Source: Pedobacter fastidiosus (lineage in GTDB: Bacteria > Bacteroidota > Bacteroidia > Sphingobacteriales > Sphingobacteriaceae). From it: a DNA stretch of 35,554 bases. The DNA is taken from positions 55,196-90,749 of the forward strand of contig NZ_JACRYL010000017.1 in NCBI RefSeq assembly GCF_014306625.1, given 5' to 3'. The stretch's first letter is position 1, and every line of letters starts with the position of its first letter. The notes beneath the pieces were generated by a model. It worked only from the letters and a program-made list of their open reading frames with translations. It was not told the origin of the DNA and did not search any database. Below, in pieces: positions 7,361-16,218 of this stretch. The position numbers and the translations under genes were made by a program.

Positions 7361-9449
7361 AGCAAACATCTTGCTTCGTGTATATCTGGCATTTGGCTTA
7401 ATTGTGCTTTTTGCTTTGGCGGTATTTGTCCGTCTTGGTCAGGTGCAATTTGTACAGGGGCATAAGTGGAAAGCTATGGCAGATAGCCTTTCTACGCGTT
7501 ATGTAAACGTTGAGGCCACCCGTGGTAACATCTATTCTAATGATGGAAGTCTTTTGGCTACTTCAGTTCCAGAATATGAGTTGCGGATGGATATGTTTGC
7601 CGGTGGTATTGCGGATGATAAAGTCTTTAACGAGAAAGTAGATTCATTGGGCATAAAATTGGCTCAGCTTTTTGGAGATAAAACCCCAAAAGAATACGCA
7701 AGATATTTACGCGTTGGCCGCCAAGACAGTGCTCGTTACTTATTAATTCATCGTAAGGTTGGTTATGCAGATTTAAAAACAATTAGAACTTTTCCACTTT
7801 ACAATATTGGTAAATTCAGTGGTGGTTTAATCGCTGTACAACAAAACAAACGCATACTTCCTTTCCAAGCATTGGCTGCTCGTACCATTGGTTACAAAAA
7901 TGAAAACGTAAAAAATGGTGTGGGTTTAGAAGGTGCATATAACGAATACATTAATGGCGAAACTGGTAAAAGATTAATGCAGCGTATTGCTGGTGGTGTT
8001 TACATTCCCGTAAATGAAGAAGCTGAGGTTGCACCGAAAGATGGAGCCGATATTATTTCTACCATTGATATTAACATGCAGGATTTGGCCCAAAGTGCTT
8101 TAGAAAAGCAATTGATTAAAAGTCAGGCCGATCATGGTGCCGTTATCGTTATGGAAGTTGCAACAGGCGAAATCAGAGCGGTTGCCAATTTCTCAAAGGT
8201 AGAAGAAGGTGTATATAAAGAGAAGTTCAATTACGCAATTGCGGGTAATCAAGATCCGGGTTCAACTTTTAAACTGGCTTCTTACATGGCCTTGCTAGAA
8301 GATAAAATTGTGGATACAGGAACTATGGTTGCAACTGGCAACTATCAAATTCCCGGTCACTTAATTAAAGATTCTCACGGAAGTATCGGTGTAGTTACAG
8401 TAAAAAAAGCTTTCGAGCAATCATCAAATGCAGCTGTTGCTTACTTAGTTAATAACGGCTATCGCGATGATCAATCGAAATTTACAGATCATTTGTACGA
8501 TTGGCATCTAAACGAAAAATTAGGTTTACAAATTCCAGGTGAAGCACAGCCAGTGGTTAAAACGCCTAAAAATAAAAGTTGGAATAAGAATATGACTTTG
8601 CCTCAAATGGCTTATGGTTATGAAATGCAACTTACGCCATTAAAGATGCTTTCGTTTTACAATGCAGTTGCGAATAATGGAAAATACATTGCGCCAATTT
8701 TTGTAAAAGAGATTAGAAGATTGGGCAATCCAATCGAGCAGTTTCAGGCTAGAGTAATCAACGATAAAATCTGTTCTGATAAAACTTTAAGCAAAATTAA
8801 AAACATGCTCGAAGGGGTAGTAACGGAAGGAAGTGGTAAACAGGTTGTTTATAATCCGCTTTACAAAATTGCAGGTAAAACGGGTACAGCTCAAGTTGCT
8901 GATGCAAATAAGGGTTATAAGGCCAATAAGCAATATCAAGCTTCTTTTGTTGGGTATTTCCCTGCAGATAAACCCAAATATTCAATGATTGTTGTAATCA
9001 ATGATCCTAAAGGCGCTTATTACGGTGCATTGGTTTCGGGTCCTGTTTTTAGAGAAATCGCCGACCGGATTTACGCAAGTGATATGCAAATGTACGATGA
9101 TGTACCAACTCGCTTAGTTGGCAATACGGGTAATCCACCAACTAAAGCCGGACAAAGCAAAGCCACACAAAAAGTTTATAAAGCGTTTGGGTTTAAGCCT
9201 CTTTTTGCTTCAAAATCCGAATACTATAATACCATTGATACGAGTGCAGGCACTGTTTTTCAGGAAAATAACGAACGCAAAGGGGTTATGCCAAATGTTG
9301 CCGGAATGGGATTGAAAGATGCGCTTTATCTTTTAGGAAACGCAGGTTTGAAAACCAAAGCCGTGGGTTCAGGAAAAGTAATCAGCCAATCTATCCTGGC
9401 AGGAACAAAAGTTGGAAAAGGATTAGGCGTACAAATAGAACTGAATTAG
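7350..9449 (+). CDS. ftsI: Division transpeptidase (PBP3/FtsI, SpoVD-like) with PASTA domain
   Basis: Septal class B penicillin-binding protein that cross-links peptidoglycan together with FtsW. 699 residues from ATG 7350; the in-frame TTG 7338 would only add four residues and lies deeper in ftsL. One N-terminal membrane anchor (about 8-27), a dimerisation domain starting RYVNVEATRGNIYSNDG, then the transpeptidase domain with STFK (305-308, catalytic Ser305), SSN (358-360) and KTG (510-512). A single PASTA domain occupies about 641-696 (MPNVAGMGLKDALYLLGNAGLKT). PASTA is absent from E. coli FtsI but usual in Bacteroidota and Firmicutes SpoVD. An 88-bp spacer separates it from murE. Confidence 0.95.
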   Translation: MNIRANILLRVYLAFGLIVLFALAVFVRLGQVQFVQGHKWKAMADSLSTRYVNVEATRGNIYSNDGSLLATSVPEYELRMDMFAGGIADDKVFNEKVDSLGIKLAQLFGDKTPKEYARYLRVGRQDSARYLLIHRKVGYADLKTIRTFPLYNIGKFSGGLIAVQQNKRILPFQALAARTIGYKNENVKNGVGLEGAYNEYINGETGKRLMQRIAGGVYIPVNEEAEVAPKDGADIISTIDINMQDLAQSALEKQLIKSQADHGAVIVMEVATGEIRAVANFSKVEEGVYKEKFNYAIAGNQDPGSTFKLASYMALLEDKIVDTGTMVATGNYQIPGHLIKDSHGSIGVVTVKKAFEQSSNAAVAYLVNNGYRDDQSKFTDHLYDWHLNEKLGLQIPGEAQPVVKTPKNKSWNKNMTLPQMAYGYEMQLTPLKMLSFYNAVANNGKYIAPIFVKEIRRLGNPIEQFQARVINDKICSDKTLSKIKNMLEGVVTEGSGKQVVYNPLYKIAGKTGTAQVADANKGYKANKQYQASFVGYFPADKPKYSMIVVINDPKGAYYGALVSGPVFREIADRIYASDMQMYDDVPTRLVGNTGNPPTKAGQSKATQKVYKAFGFKPLFASKSEYYNTIDTSAGTVFQENNERKGVMPNVAGMGLKDALYLLGNAGLKTKAVGSGKVISQSILAGTKVGKGLGVQIELN

Positions 9450-9537
9450 AAAAAGAGTCCGAAGTCTGAAAGTCCGAGGGCAATGTTATAACAGAGGAAA
9501 AGTCTAGATACTTAATACTCGATACTTAATACTAAAA
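9450..9537. repeat. Simple-repeat spacer between ftsI and murE
   Basis: The spacer contains AGTCCGAAGTCTGAAAGTCCGA (near 9455-9477), made of diverged AGTCYGA units, and then GATACTTAATACT twice (near 9508-9533). There is no ORF or convincing terminator. It interrupts the otherwise tight gene packing of the cluster. Confidence 0.7.
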
Positions 9538-10995
9538 ATGCAATTACAGGAATTACTTTATGGCGTAACAATTAAAGAATTGGTTGGTAAAACCGATAGG
9601 GAAATAAACACCCTAAACTTTGATTCGCGTAAGGTAACCAAAGATGATGTTTTCTTTGCTGTAGTTGGAACACAGGCAGATGGCCATCAATTTATAGAAC
9701 AAACTATAGCTCAGGGTGCTGGAGTAATCATTTGTGAAAACCTTCCAGAAATTGAAGATTTTACGATAACCTACGTCAAAGTAGAAAATACTTCTGTAGC
9801 GCTTGGTATAATGGCAGGCAACTATTTTGGTAATCCTTCGGCTGATTTAAAATTAATCGGCATAACGGGTACAAATGGTAAAACTACAATTGCAACTATT
9901 CTTTATAAGCTGTTTAGAGATTTAGGTTACAAAACAGGCTTATTATCCACGGTAGAAAATTACATAAACGAAGTTGTTGTTCCGGCAACGCATACTACTC
10001 CAAATCCAATAGTATTAAATCAATTGTTGAAAGATATGGTTGATGCTGGTTGTGATTATTGTTTTATGGAAGTGAGTTCGCATGCAGTTTCGCAACATCG
10101 CATAGAAGGATTAACGTTTTCTGGTGGTGTGTTTTCAAACCTTACACATGATCATTTAGATTTCCATAAAACTTTCGATAGCTATTTAAAAGCTAAAAAA
10201 GCTTTTTTTGATGGATTGCCTAAAAACGCTTTTGCCTTAACCAACATCGATGATAAGAATGGGGCAGTAATGTTGCAGAATACTAAAGCGTATAAAAAAA
10301 CTTATGCGCTTAAGCAGATTGCAGATTTTAAAGCCAAAATTATCGAAAACCAATTTAGCGGTTTGCATTTAGATATCGATAATGAAGATGTCTATTTCAA
10401 ATTGGTTGGTTCTTTTAATGCATATAACTTATTGGCCGTTTATGGAACAGCCATTTTATTAGAGCAGGATAAGCTTAAAGTCTTAACCCTTTTAAGTCGT
10501 TTATCAGGGGCTGAAGGTCGATTCGATTACTTTGTTTCATCAGAAAAAATAATCGGAATTGTAGATTATGCTCATACGCCAGATGCCGTTCAAAACGTAT
10601 TGAGCACCATTGCAAACATCAGAAAAGGAACTGAACAGGTAATTACCGTTATCGGTTGCGGAGGAGATAGAGATAAAACCAAACGCCCAATTATGGCGCA
10701 GGTTGCCTGCGATTGGAGTGATAAAGTAATCTTAACTTCTGATAACCCTAGAACTGAAGATCCGCAGACCATTATTAACGAAATGGAAGCTGGAGTTTCG
10801 CCAACAAATAAACGTAAAACGATATCCATTTTGGATAGAAAGGAAGCCATAAAAACGGCCTGCCACTTAGCGCAGAGCGGAGATATTATTCTTATTGCCG
10901 GAAAAGGTCATGAGAAATATCAGGAAATTAATGGAGTACGCAGTCATTTTGATGATAAAGAAATTTTACTTGAACAATTAAACCCGAACAGCTAA
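9538..10995 (+). CDS. murE: UDP-MurNAc-L-Ala-D-Glu:meso-diaminopimelate ligase
   Basis: Cytoplasmic Mur ligase that adds the third amino acid of the stem peptide. 485 residues, usual length. ATP loop GTNGKTT (111-117), central-domain motif TTPNP...EVSSHAVSQHRIEGL (about 153-191), and C-terminal DNPR (402-405). DNPR is the signature of enzymes that use meso-diaminopimelate and not lysine, so this organism should make DAP-type peptidoglycan; dapA in the same window supplies that pathway. GKGHEKYQE lies near the C-terminus. The stop and the mraY start overlap as TAATG. Confidence 0.96.
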   Translation: MQLQELLYGVTIKELVGKTDREINTLNFDSRKVTKDDVFFAVVGTQADGHQFIEQTIAQGAGVIICENLPEIEDFTITYVKVENTSVALGIMAGNYFGNPSADLKLIGITGTNGKTTIATILYKLFRDLGYKTGLLSTVENYINEVVVPATHTTPNPIVLNQLLKDMVDAGCDYCFMEVSSHAVSQHRIEGLTFSGGVFSNLTHDHLDFHKTFDSYLKAKKAFFDGLPKNAFALTNIDDKNGAVMLQNTKAYKKTYALKQIADFKAKIIENQFSGLHLDIDNEDVYFKLVGSFNAYNLLAVYGTAILLEQDKLKVLTLLSRLSGAEGRFDYFVSSEKIIGIVDYAHTPDAVQNVLSTIANIRKGTEQVITVIGCGGDRDKTKRPIMAQVACDWSDKVILTSDNPRTEDPQTIINEMEAGVSPTNKRKTISILDRKEAIKTACHLAQSGDIILIAGKGHEKYQEINGVRSHFDDKEILLEQLNPNS

Positions 10996-12242
10996 TGTTA
11001 TATTTATTATTCGAATACCTACATAAGCATTATGACATTCCTGGATTAAGGTTGTTCCAGTACATCACATTTCGTGCGTCTATTTCTATCATTTTATCCT
11101 TAATTATTACAACGGTTTATGGTCGTAGAATTATAGATTTCTTGCACAAAATGCAAGTTGGCGAAACCGTAAGAAATTTGGGTTTAGAAGGACAAATGCA
11201 AAAACAAGGTACACCAACAATGGGTGGAATCATGATTTTGCTCGGGATTTTGATTCCGACAATTCTTTTTGCAAACATCACCAACGTTTACGTAATCTTA
11301 ATGATTGTAACCACCATTTGGATGGGTGCAATTGGTTTCTTAGACGATTATATCAAAGTATTCAAGAAAAACAAGGAAGGATTAGCGGGTCGTTTTAAAG
11401 TTGTTGGTCAGGTTGGTTTAGGTTTAATTATCGGTTGGACCATGTATTACAATCCAAATATTGTAGTAAGAGAAACCGTTCAGGATAATGTTAAAAATAC
11501 CTCATCCGTTCCTATGGTTTTACGCCAAAAAGGAGAAACCTTTTATTATACGCAAGATGTAAAATCGACCAAAACAAATATGCCTTTTTATAAGAACAAT
11601 GAGTTCGATTATGCGAAAGTGCTGAAGTTTTTGGGCGATGATTATCAAAAATATGCATTCATCATATTCTTGGCTTTTACTGTATTTATAATCACGGCCG
11701 TTTCTAACGGTGCAAATATTACCGATGGAATAGATGGATTAGCCACAGGCACCTCTGCTGTTATCGGTACAACGCTTGGTATTTTAGCTTATGTGTCTGG
11801 TAATACGGTAATGGCCGATTACTTAAACATTATGTATATCCCGAATTCGGGGGAGCTGATGATTTTTGCCGGGGCTTTTGTTGGAGCATGTGTTGGTTTT
11901 CTGTGGTACAATTCATATCCGGCTCAGGTTTTTATGGGCGATACAGGAAGTTTGGCCATCGGCGGAATCATAGCGGCATTTGCCATCATGATTAGAAAAG
12001 AATTGCTAATTCCGGTTTTATGCGGAGTGTTTTTAATTGAGCTAGTTTCTGTGATTATGCAGGTATCCTATTTCAAATATTCCAAGAGGAAGTTTGGAGA
12101 AGGACGGCGGATTTTCCTCATGTCGCCACTTCATCATCATTATCAGAAAAAGGGATACCATGAAGCAAAAATTGTAACCCGTTTCTGGATTATCGGAATC
12201 ATGCTCGCCATTATCACTGTAGTAACCTTAAAGTTAAGATAA
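10995..12242 (+). CDS. mraY: Phospho-MurNAc-pentapeptide translocase MraY
   Basis: Integral membrane enzyme that links phospho-MurNAc-pentapeptide to undecaprenyl phosphate to form lipid I. 415 residues, longer than the 360 of E. coli. Motifs: GTPTMGGIMI (72-81), the Asp pair in FLDDYIKVFKKNKEGL (117-118), NITDGIDGLATG (241-252), FMGDTGSLAIGG, and LMSPLHHHYQKKG, the MraY-type histidine motif that separates it from the WecA-type paralogue at 1277. The extra length is an insertion at about 150-215 (VRETVQDNVKNTS onwards), polar and not membrane-spanning. It starts within the murE stop. Confidence 0.96.
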   Translation: MLYLLFEYLHKHYDIPGLRLFQYITFRASISIILSLIITTVYGRRIIDFLHKMQVGETVRNLGLEGQMQKQGTPTMGGIMILLGILIPTILFANITNVYVILMIVTTIWMGAIGFLDDYIKVFKKNKEGLAGRFKVVGQVGLGLIIGWTMYYNPNIVVRETVQDNVKNTSSVPMVLRQKGETFYYTQDVKSTKTNMPFYKNNEFDYAKVLKFLGDDYQKYAFIIFLAFTVFIITAVSNGANITDGIDGLATGTSAVIGTTLGILAYVSGNTVMADYLNIMYIPNSGELMIFAGAFVGACVGFLWYNSYPAQVFMGDTGSLAIGGIIAAFAIMIRKELLIPVLCGVFLIELVSVIMQVSYFKYSKRKFGEGRRIFLMSPLHHHYQKKGYHEAKIVTRFWIIGIMLAIITVVTLKLR

Positions 12243-12254
12243 CAATAAAATAAA

Positions 12255-13652
12255 ATGAACACCAATAACACTACACAAAACCCAAACAATAGCGCTAAGT
12301 CAGGATTGACAGGGCCGGGCCGTGTGGTAATATTGGGTGCCGGAGAAAGTGGAGTTGGTGCAGCAATGTTAGCTCAACAGAAAGGATTTGATGTTTTTGT
12401 GTCTGATTTTGGTGTAATTACCGATAAGTACAAATCGATTTTGGAAAAGCTTGCAATTCCTTTTGAATCAGAAAAGCATACAGAAGATAATATTCTTAAT
12501 GCTACAGAAATAATTAAAAGCCCAGGAATTCCATCAACTGCCCCAATTATTAAAAAGTTGATTGATAAAGGTATTACGGTGATTTCGGAGATTGAATTTG
12601 CAAAGCGTTATACAAAAGCTAAAACAGTTTGCATTACCGGATCGAACGGAAAATCGACAACGAGTTTGCTAACCTACCACATCTTAAAAAATGCAGGTAT
12701 AAATGTGGGTTTGGCTGGCAACATCGGACAAAGCTTTGCTGCCCAAGTGGCCAAAGAAGATTACGATTGGTATGTGTTGGAAATTTCAAGTTTTATGCTC
12801 GATGATATGTTTGAGTTTAAAGCAGACATTTCAGTTTTACTGAACATTACACCAGATCATTTAGATCGATACGATTATAAATTAGAAAATTACGCTGCAT
12901 CGAAAATGCGCATTATTCAAAATCAAACTGAAAATGATGTTTTCATTTACTGCGCAGATGATGAAGAAAGCTTAAAAGCACTAGAAAATATTAAGCCCTT
13001 AGCTAAAACCTATCCTTTTTCAATCGTTAAAACTGTTGATCAAGGCGCTTATTTAGAGAACAATACTATCCACATCCTTACAGAACCAAATAACGTACTA
13101 ACCATGTCTATTTCAGATTTAGCCCTACAAGGCAAGCACAACATTTACAATTCTATGGCTTCGGGCATTGTAGCGAAAGTTTTAGAGCTAAGAAATGAAA
13201 CCATCCGCGAGAGTATGGGGAATTTCAAAAATATTGAGCACAGGTTAGAGCATGTGGCCAAAATTTCTGGAATAGATTTTATTAACGACAGTAAAGCAAC
13301 TAACGTAAACTCTACTTGGTATGCTTTGGAAAGTATGACAAGCGATGTAGTTCTGATTATGGGTGGTGTTGATAAAGGAAACGATTACAACATGCTTAAG
13401 GATTTGGTTAAAAGTAAGGTTAAAGCAATTGTTTGTTTGGGTAGAGATAACAAACGCATTCACGATGCTTTTGAAGATGATGTGGAAATTATAGTAAATA
13501 CATTTTCGGCAGATGAAGCGGCTCAAATTGCTTTTCACTTAGCCAAGCGTGGTGATGCAGTATTATTATCGCCTGCATGTGCAAGTTTCGATTTGTTCAA
13601 AAATTATGAAGACCGCGGAAATCAGTTTAAAGCGGCAGTTAGAGAATTATAA
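12255..13652 (+). CDS. murD: UDP-MurNAc-L-alanine:D-glutamate ligase
   Basis: Mur ligase that adds D-Glu to UDP-MurNAc-L-Ala in the cytoplasm. 465 residues. The nucleotide-sugar domain begins with VVILGAGESGVGAAMLA (24-40), the ATP loop is ITGSNGKSTTS (127-137), and the C-terminal domain has LSPACASFDLFKNYEDRGNQF, characteristic of MurD. The first 20 residues (Asn/Thr-rich, MNTNNTTQNPNNSAKSG) precede the domain and have no family counterpart that I recognise. No later in-frame ATG precedes the domain, so the extension seems real. 12 bp after mraY, 14 bp before ftsW. Confidence 0.96.
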   Translation: MNTNNTTQNPNNSAKSGLTGPGRVVILGAGESGVGAAMLAQQKGFDVFVSDFGVITDKYKSILEKLAIPFESEKHTEDNILNATEIIKSPGIPSTAPIIKKLIDKGITVISEIEFAKRYTKAKTVCITGSNGKSTTSLLTYHILKNAGINVGLAGNIGQSFAAQVAKEDYDWYVLEISSFMLDDMFEFKADISVLLNITPDHLDRYDYKLENYAASKMRIIQNQTENDVFIYCADDEESLKALENIKPLAKTYPFSIVKTVDQGAYLENNTIHILTEPNNVLTMSISDLALQGKHNIYNSMASGIVAKVLELRNETIRESMGNFKNIEHRLEHVAKISGIDFINDSKATNVNSTWYALESMTSDVVLIMGGVDKGNDYNMLKDLVKSKVKAIVCLGRDNKRIHDAFEDDVEIIVNTFSADEAAQIAFHLAKRGDAVLLSPACASFDLFKNYEDRGNQFKAAVREL

Positions 13653-13653
13653 A

Positions 13654-13660
13654 TAGGAGG
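13654..13660 (+). promoter_or_regulatory. Strong Shine-Dalgarno sequence before ftsW
   Basis: TAGGAGG lies 6 bases before the ftsW ATG at 13667, in the short murD-ftsW gap. This is a near-perfect SD at good spacing in a phylum whose genes mostly lack one. Confidence 0.6.
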
Positions 13661-13666
13661 CATAAA

Positions 13667-14869
13667 ATGTTATTCCAAACACTACTTAATAAAACAAAAG
13701 GCGATAGATGGATCTGGTTGATCATCATCTTGCTTTCGCTTATATCTGTTATGGCAGTTTACAGCGCAACAGGTACTTTAGCCTATAAAAAAGGCGAAGC
13801 CGTAGAAAAACTGCTTTTAACTAAGCACCTTATTTTTGTTCTGCTTGGAATAGGAATGATATATATCGCTCATTTACTGGATTATAGATATTACGCCGGG
13901 ATTTCAAAAATCTTGATGATCATAACCATTCCGCTATTGTTTTATACTTTGGTTTTTGGAGCCAATGTAAATGATGCATCTCGTTGGGTTAAAATTCCAG
14001 TTATTGGATTAACCTTTCAAACCTCCGATTTAGCCAAGTTGGCTTTGATTACATTCTTGGCTCGAATGTTAACGAAGAAACAGGAAAACATTAAAAACGT
14101 AAAAGAATCATTCATTCCTATTATGGGATCTGTTTGTGTGGTGTTTGTTTTAATTGCTTTAGCCAATTTATCAACCGCCTTAATGTTATTTGGTGTGAGT
14201 ATATTACTGTTAATTATTGGTAGGATCAGTATTAAACAAATTTCCATTGTATGTGTCGGTGGAGCAATCTTACTTTTGTTTGTTGTGTTTCTAGGTCCAA
14301 GAAGAGCAACTTACGCTTCGCGAATAAAGTCCTTCATGCATCCAGAGCAGCAACATTCTGATAAAACTTTCCAGGCAGATCAAGCAAAAATTGCTTTGGC
14401 AACTGGTGGTGTTTTTGGTAAAGGACCAGGTAATAGTACGCAACGCAATTTCCTTCCACACCCTTATTCGGATTTTATTTTCGCCATTATTATTGAGGAA
14501 TGGGGAACATTGGGCGGAATTGTTATTATGATGCTTTACCTGGTGCTTTTATATCGATGTATTAAAATTGTAACTCGAGCGCCTAAGGCCTTTGGGGCAC
14601 TGCTGGCCGCAGGATTAAGCTTTAGTTTAACCATTCAAGCTTTTGCTAATATGGCGGTTGCTGTAGGTTTAGGCCCCGTAACGGGTGTCCCACTTCCATT
14701 GGTAAGTATGGGTGGAACCTCGATGATTTTTACCAGTGTAGCTTTCGGAATTATTTTAAGTGTAAGTAGAGATGTAGAAGAAAATTTAGCTGGTGCTTTG
14801 GCAAAAGAAGATAAAGACAAAATAAAAAATAATAAAGTAATTGTTGGTGAGATACCGGCTTTTGGATAA
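13667..14869 (+). CDS. ftsW: FtsW, septal peptidoglycan polymerase (SEDS family)
   Basis: 400-residue polytopic SEDS glycosyltransferase that polymerises lipid II at the septum with FtsI. About ten membrane spans. SEDS motifs: AVYSATGTLAY near 25-35, ASRWVKIPVIGLTFQTSDLAKLALITFLAR near 105-134, HPYSDFIFAIIIEEWGTLGGI near 265-285, and GVPLPLVSMGGTSMIF near 340-355. Its place between murD and murG fits FtsW and not the elongation paralogue RodA. A hairpin repeat follows the stop codon. Confidence 0.95.
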   Translation: MLFQTLLNKTKGDRWIWLIIILLSLISVMAVYSATGTLAYKKGEAVEKLLLTKHLIFVLLGIGMIYIAHLLDYRYYAGISKILMIITIPLLFYTLVFGANVNDASRWVKIPVIGLTFQTSDLAKLALITFLARMLTKKQENIKNVKESFIPIMGSVCVVFVLIALANLSTALMLFGVSILLLIIGRISIKQISIVCVGGAILLLFVVFLGPRRATYASRIKSFMHPEQQHSDKTFQADQAKIALATGGVFGKGPGNSTQRNFLPHPYSDFIFAIIIEEWGTLGGIVIMMLYLVLLYRCIKIVTRAPKAFGALLAAGLSFSLTIQAFANMAVAVGLGPVTGVPLPLVSMGGTSMIFTSVAFGIILSVSRDVEENLAGALAKEDKDKIKNNKVIVGEIPAFG

Positions 14870-14876
14870 GGATAGT

Positions 14877-14955
14877 CGTCATTGCGTGGAAGCATGACGA
14901 AGCAATCTATTAAATAAATATAGCAAATGAGATTGCTTCGTGCCTCGCAATGACG
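14877..14955. repeat. REP-like palindrome between ftsW and murG
   Basis: The left arm has CGTCATTGCG (from 14877) and CGAAGCAATC; the right arm is GATTGCTTCG (14931-14940) and CGCAATGACG (14946-14955). The two 10-bp blocks pair perfectly across an AT-rich loop; the left arm has a few extra bases in the middle. CGTCATTGCGAGG...CGAAGCAATC elements are common extragenic repeats in Bacteroidota. The right arm is in frame with murG but is not part of it. Confidence 0.85.
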
Positions 14956-14984
14956 GACGTAGCGTCTCAGTAATTAAATATAAA

Positions 14985-16088
14985 ATGAATAATTCCCCAA
15001 AAATTATCATATCAGGTGGTGGCACCGGCGGACATATTTTTCCCGCCGTAGCCATAGCCAATGCACTAAAACGCATTGTGCCAACTTGTGAAATTTTATT
15101 TGTGGGCGCAACTGGTAGAATGGAAATGGAAAAAGTTCCTGCTGCTGGATATAAAATCGTTGGCTTAAACATCAGTGGGATTCAAAGAGGCTCAATTGTA
15201 AAAAACCTGGGTTTACCTTTCAAAGTAATTGGAAGTGTGCGCAAGGCGATGCAGATTATCAATGAGTTTAAACCAGATGTAGTTGTTGGCGTTGGTGGTT
15301 ATGCATCAGGACCTGTTTTATACGCGGCATCTTTAAAAGGGATTCCGTATTTAATTCAAGAGCAAAACTCTTACGCAGGCGTAACGAATAAGTGGTTGGG
15401 AAAAAAAGCTTCAAAAATTTGTGTCGCTTTTGATGATATGGATCAGTTTTTTCCTGCCAATAAAATATTAAAAACAGGAAACCCAGTTCGTAAAGAGGTG
15501 GTAGATATAAAAGGGAAACATTTTGCAGGCGCAGAGCTTTTAAAACTCGATCCTCAAAAGAAAACCATTTTGGTAACTGGAGGAAGTTTGGGTGCTGGAA
15601 CTTTAAATAAAAGTATTGAAAAACACCTTCCAGAAATTATTGCTGAAGATGTGCAGGTAATCTGGCAAACAGGCAAATTTTACTACAAAGGAATTATAGA
15701 AAGATTGGGTGTAAGTTACCATCCCAATGTTCGGATTCTAGAGTTTTTAAATAAAATGGATTTGGCTTATGCAGCTGCTGATGTAATAATTAGTAGAGCA
15801 GGAGCAGGAACGATTGCAGAACTTTGTTTAATTAAAAAGCCAGTTATTTTGGTTCCATCTCCAAATGTTGCTGAAGATCATCAAACAAAAAACGCAATGG
15901 CATTGGTTAAGAATAATGCTGCCATTTTAATTAATGATCGTTCTGCTGAAGATATTTTAGTGCGTGATGCATTACAGTTATTAAAAAATGAAGAATTAGG
16001 AAATAAGCTTTCAGAAAACTTAGGTAGAATGGCATTGCCAGAAGCGGATGAGATTATCGCAGATGAAGTATTAAAATTGATTAAATAA
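14985..16088 (+). CDS. murG: UDP-GlcNAc:lipid I N-acetylglucosaminyltransferase MurG
   Basis: GT-B fold glycosyltransferase on the inner membrane face that adds GlcNAc to lipid I to form lipid II. 367 residues from ATG 14985. The N-terminal lipid I-binding loop is ISGGGTGGHIFPA (9-21); VGVGGYASGP (near 99-108) is the second glycine-rich loop; the UDP-GlcNAc site is in ILVTGGSLGAGTLN and in SRAGAGTIAEL of the C domain. The frame is open up to GTG 14940, but those 15 codons are the REP arm and precede the normal N-terminus, so I reject that start. Confidence 0.95.
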   Translation: MNNSPKIIISGGGTGGHIFPAVAIANALKRIVPTCEILFVGATGRMEMEKVPAAGYKIVGLNISGIQRGSIVKNLGLPFKVIGSVRKAMQIINEFKPDVVVGVGGYASGPVLYAASLKGIPYLIQEQNSYAGVTNKWLGKKASKICVAFDDMDQFFPANKILKTGNPVRKEVVDIKGKHFAGAELLKLDPQKKTILVTGGSLGAGTLNKSIEKHLPEIIAEDVQVIWQTGKFYYKGIIERLGVSYHPNVRILEFLNKMDLAYAAADVIISRAGAGTIAELCLIKKPVILVPSPNVAEDHQTKNAMALVKNNAAILINDRSAEDILVRDALQLLKNEELGNKLSENLGRMALPEADEIIADEVLKLIK

Positions 16089-16114
16089 GCTAAAGGACCA
16101 AAGCCTCTATTACT

Positions 16115-16140
16115 CGTAATTGCAAGGAAAGAAGCAATCT
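16115..16140. repeat. Degenerate single arm of the same REP between murG and murC
   Basis: The 26 bases match the REP arm CGTCATTGCGAGGCACGAAG(CAATCT) at 22 of 26 positions; all four differences are changes to A. The rest of the 130-bp gap has a weak hairpin AGAAAG...CTTTCT near 16170-16200. Confidence 0.65.
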
Positions 16141-16218
16141 TAATGCAATAGAAAATAAATATAAACTGTAGAAAGAAAGCTATAAGCTTTAGTCTTTCTG
16201 CTTTAAGCACAGAATAAA

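Noticed and set aside
14940..14984. GTG 14940 as start of murG
   Set aside because: Those codons are the right arm of a REP-like palindrome.
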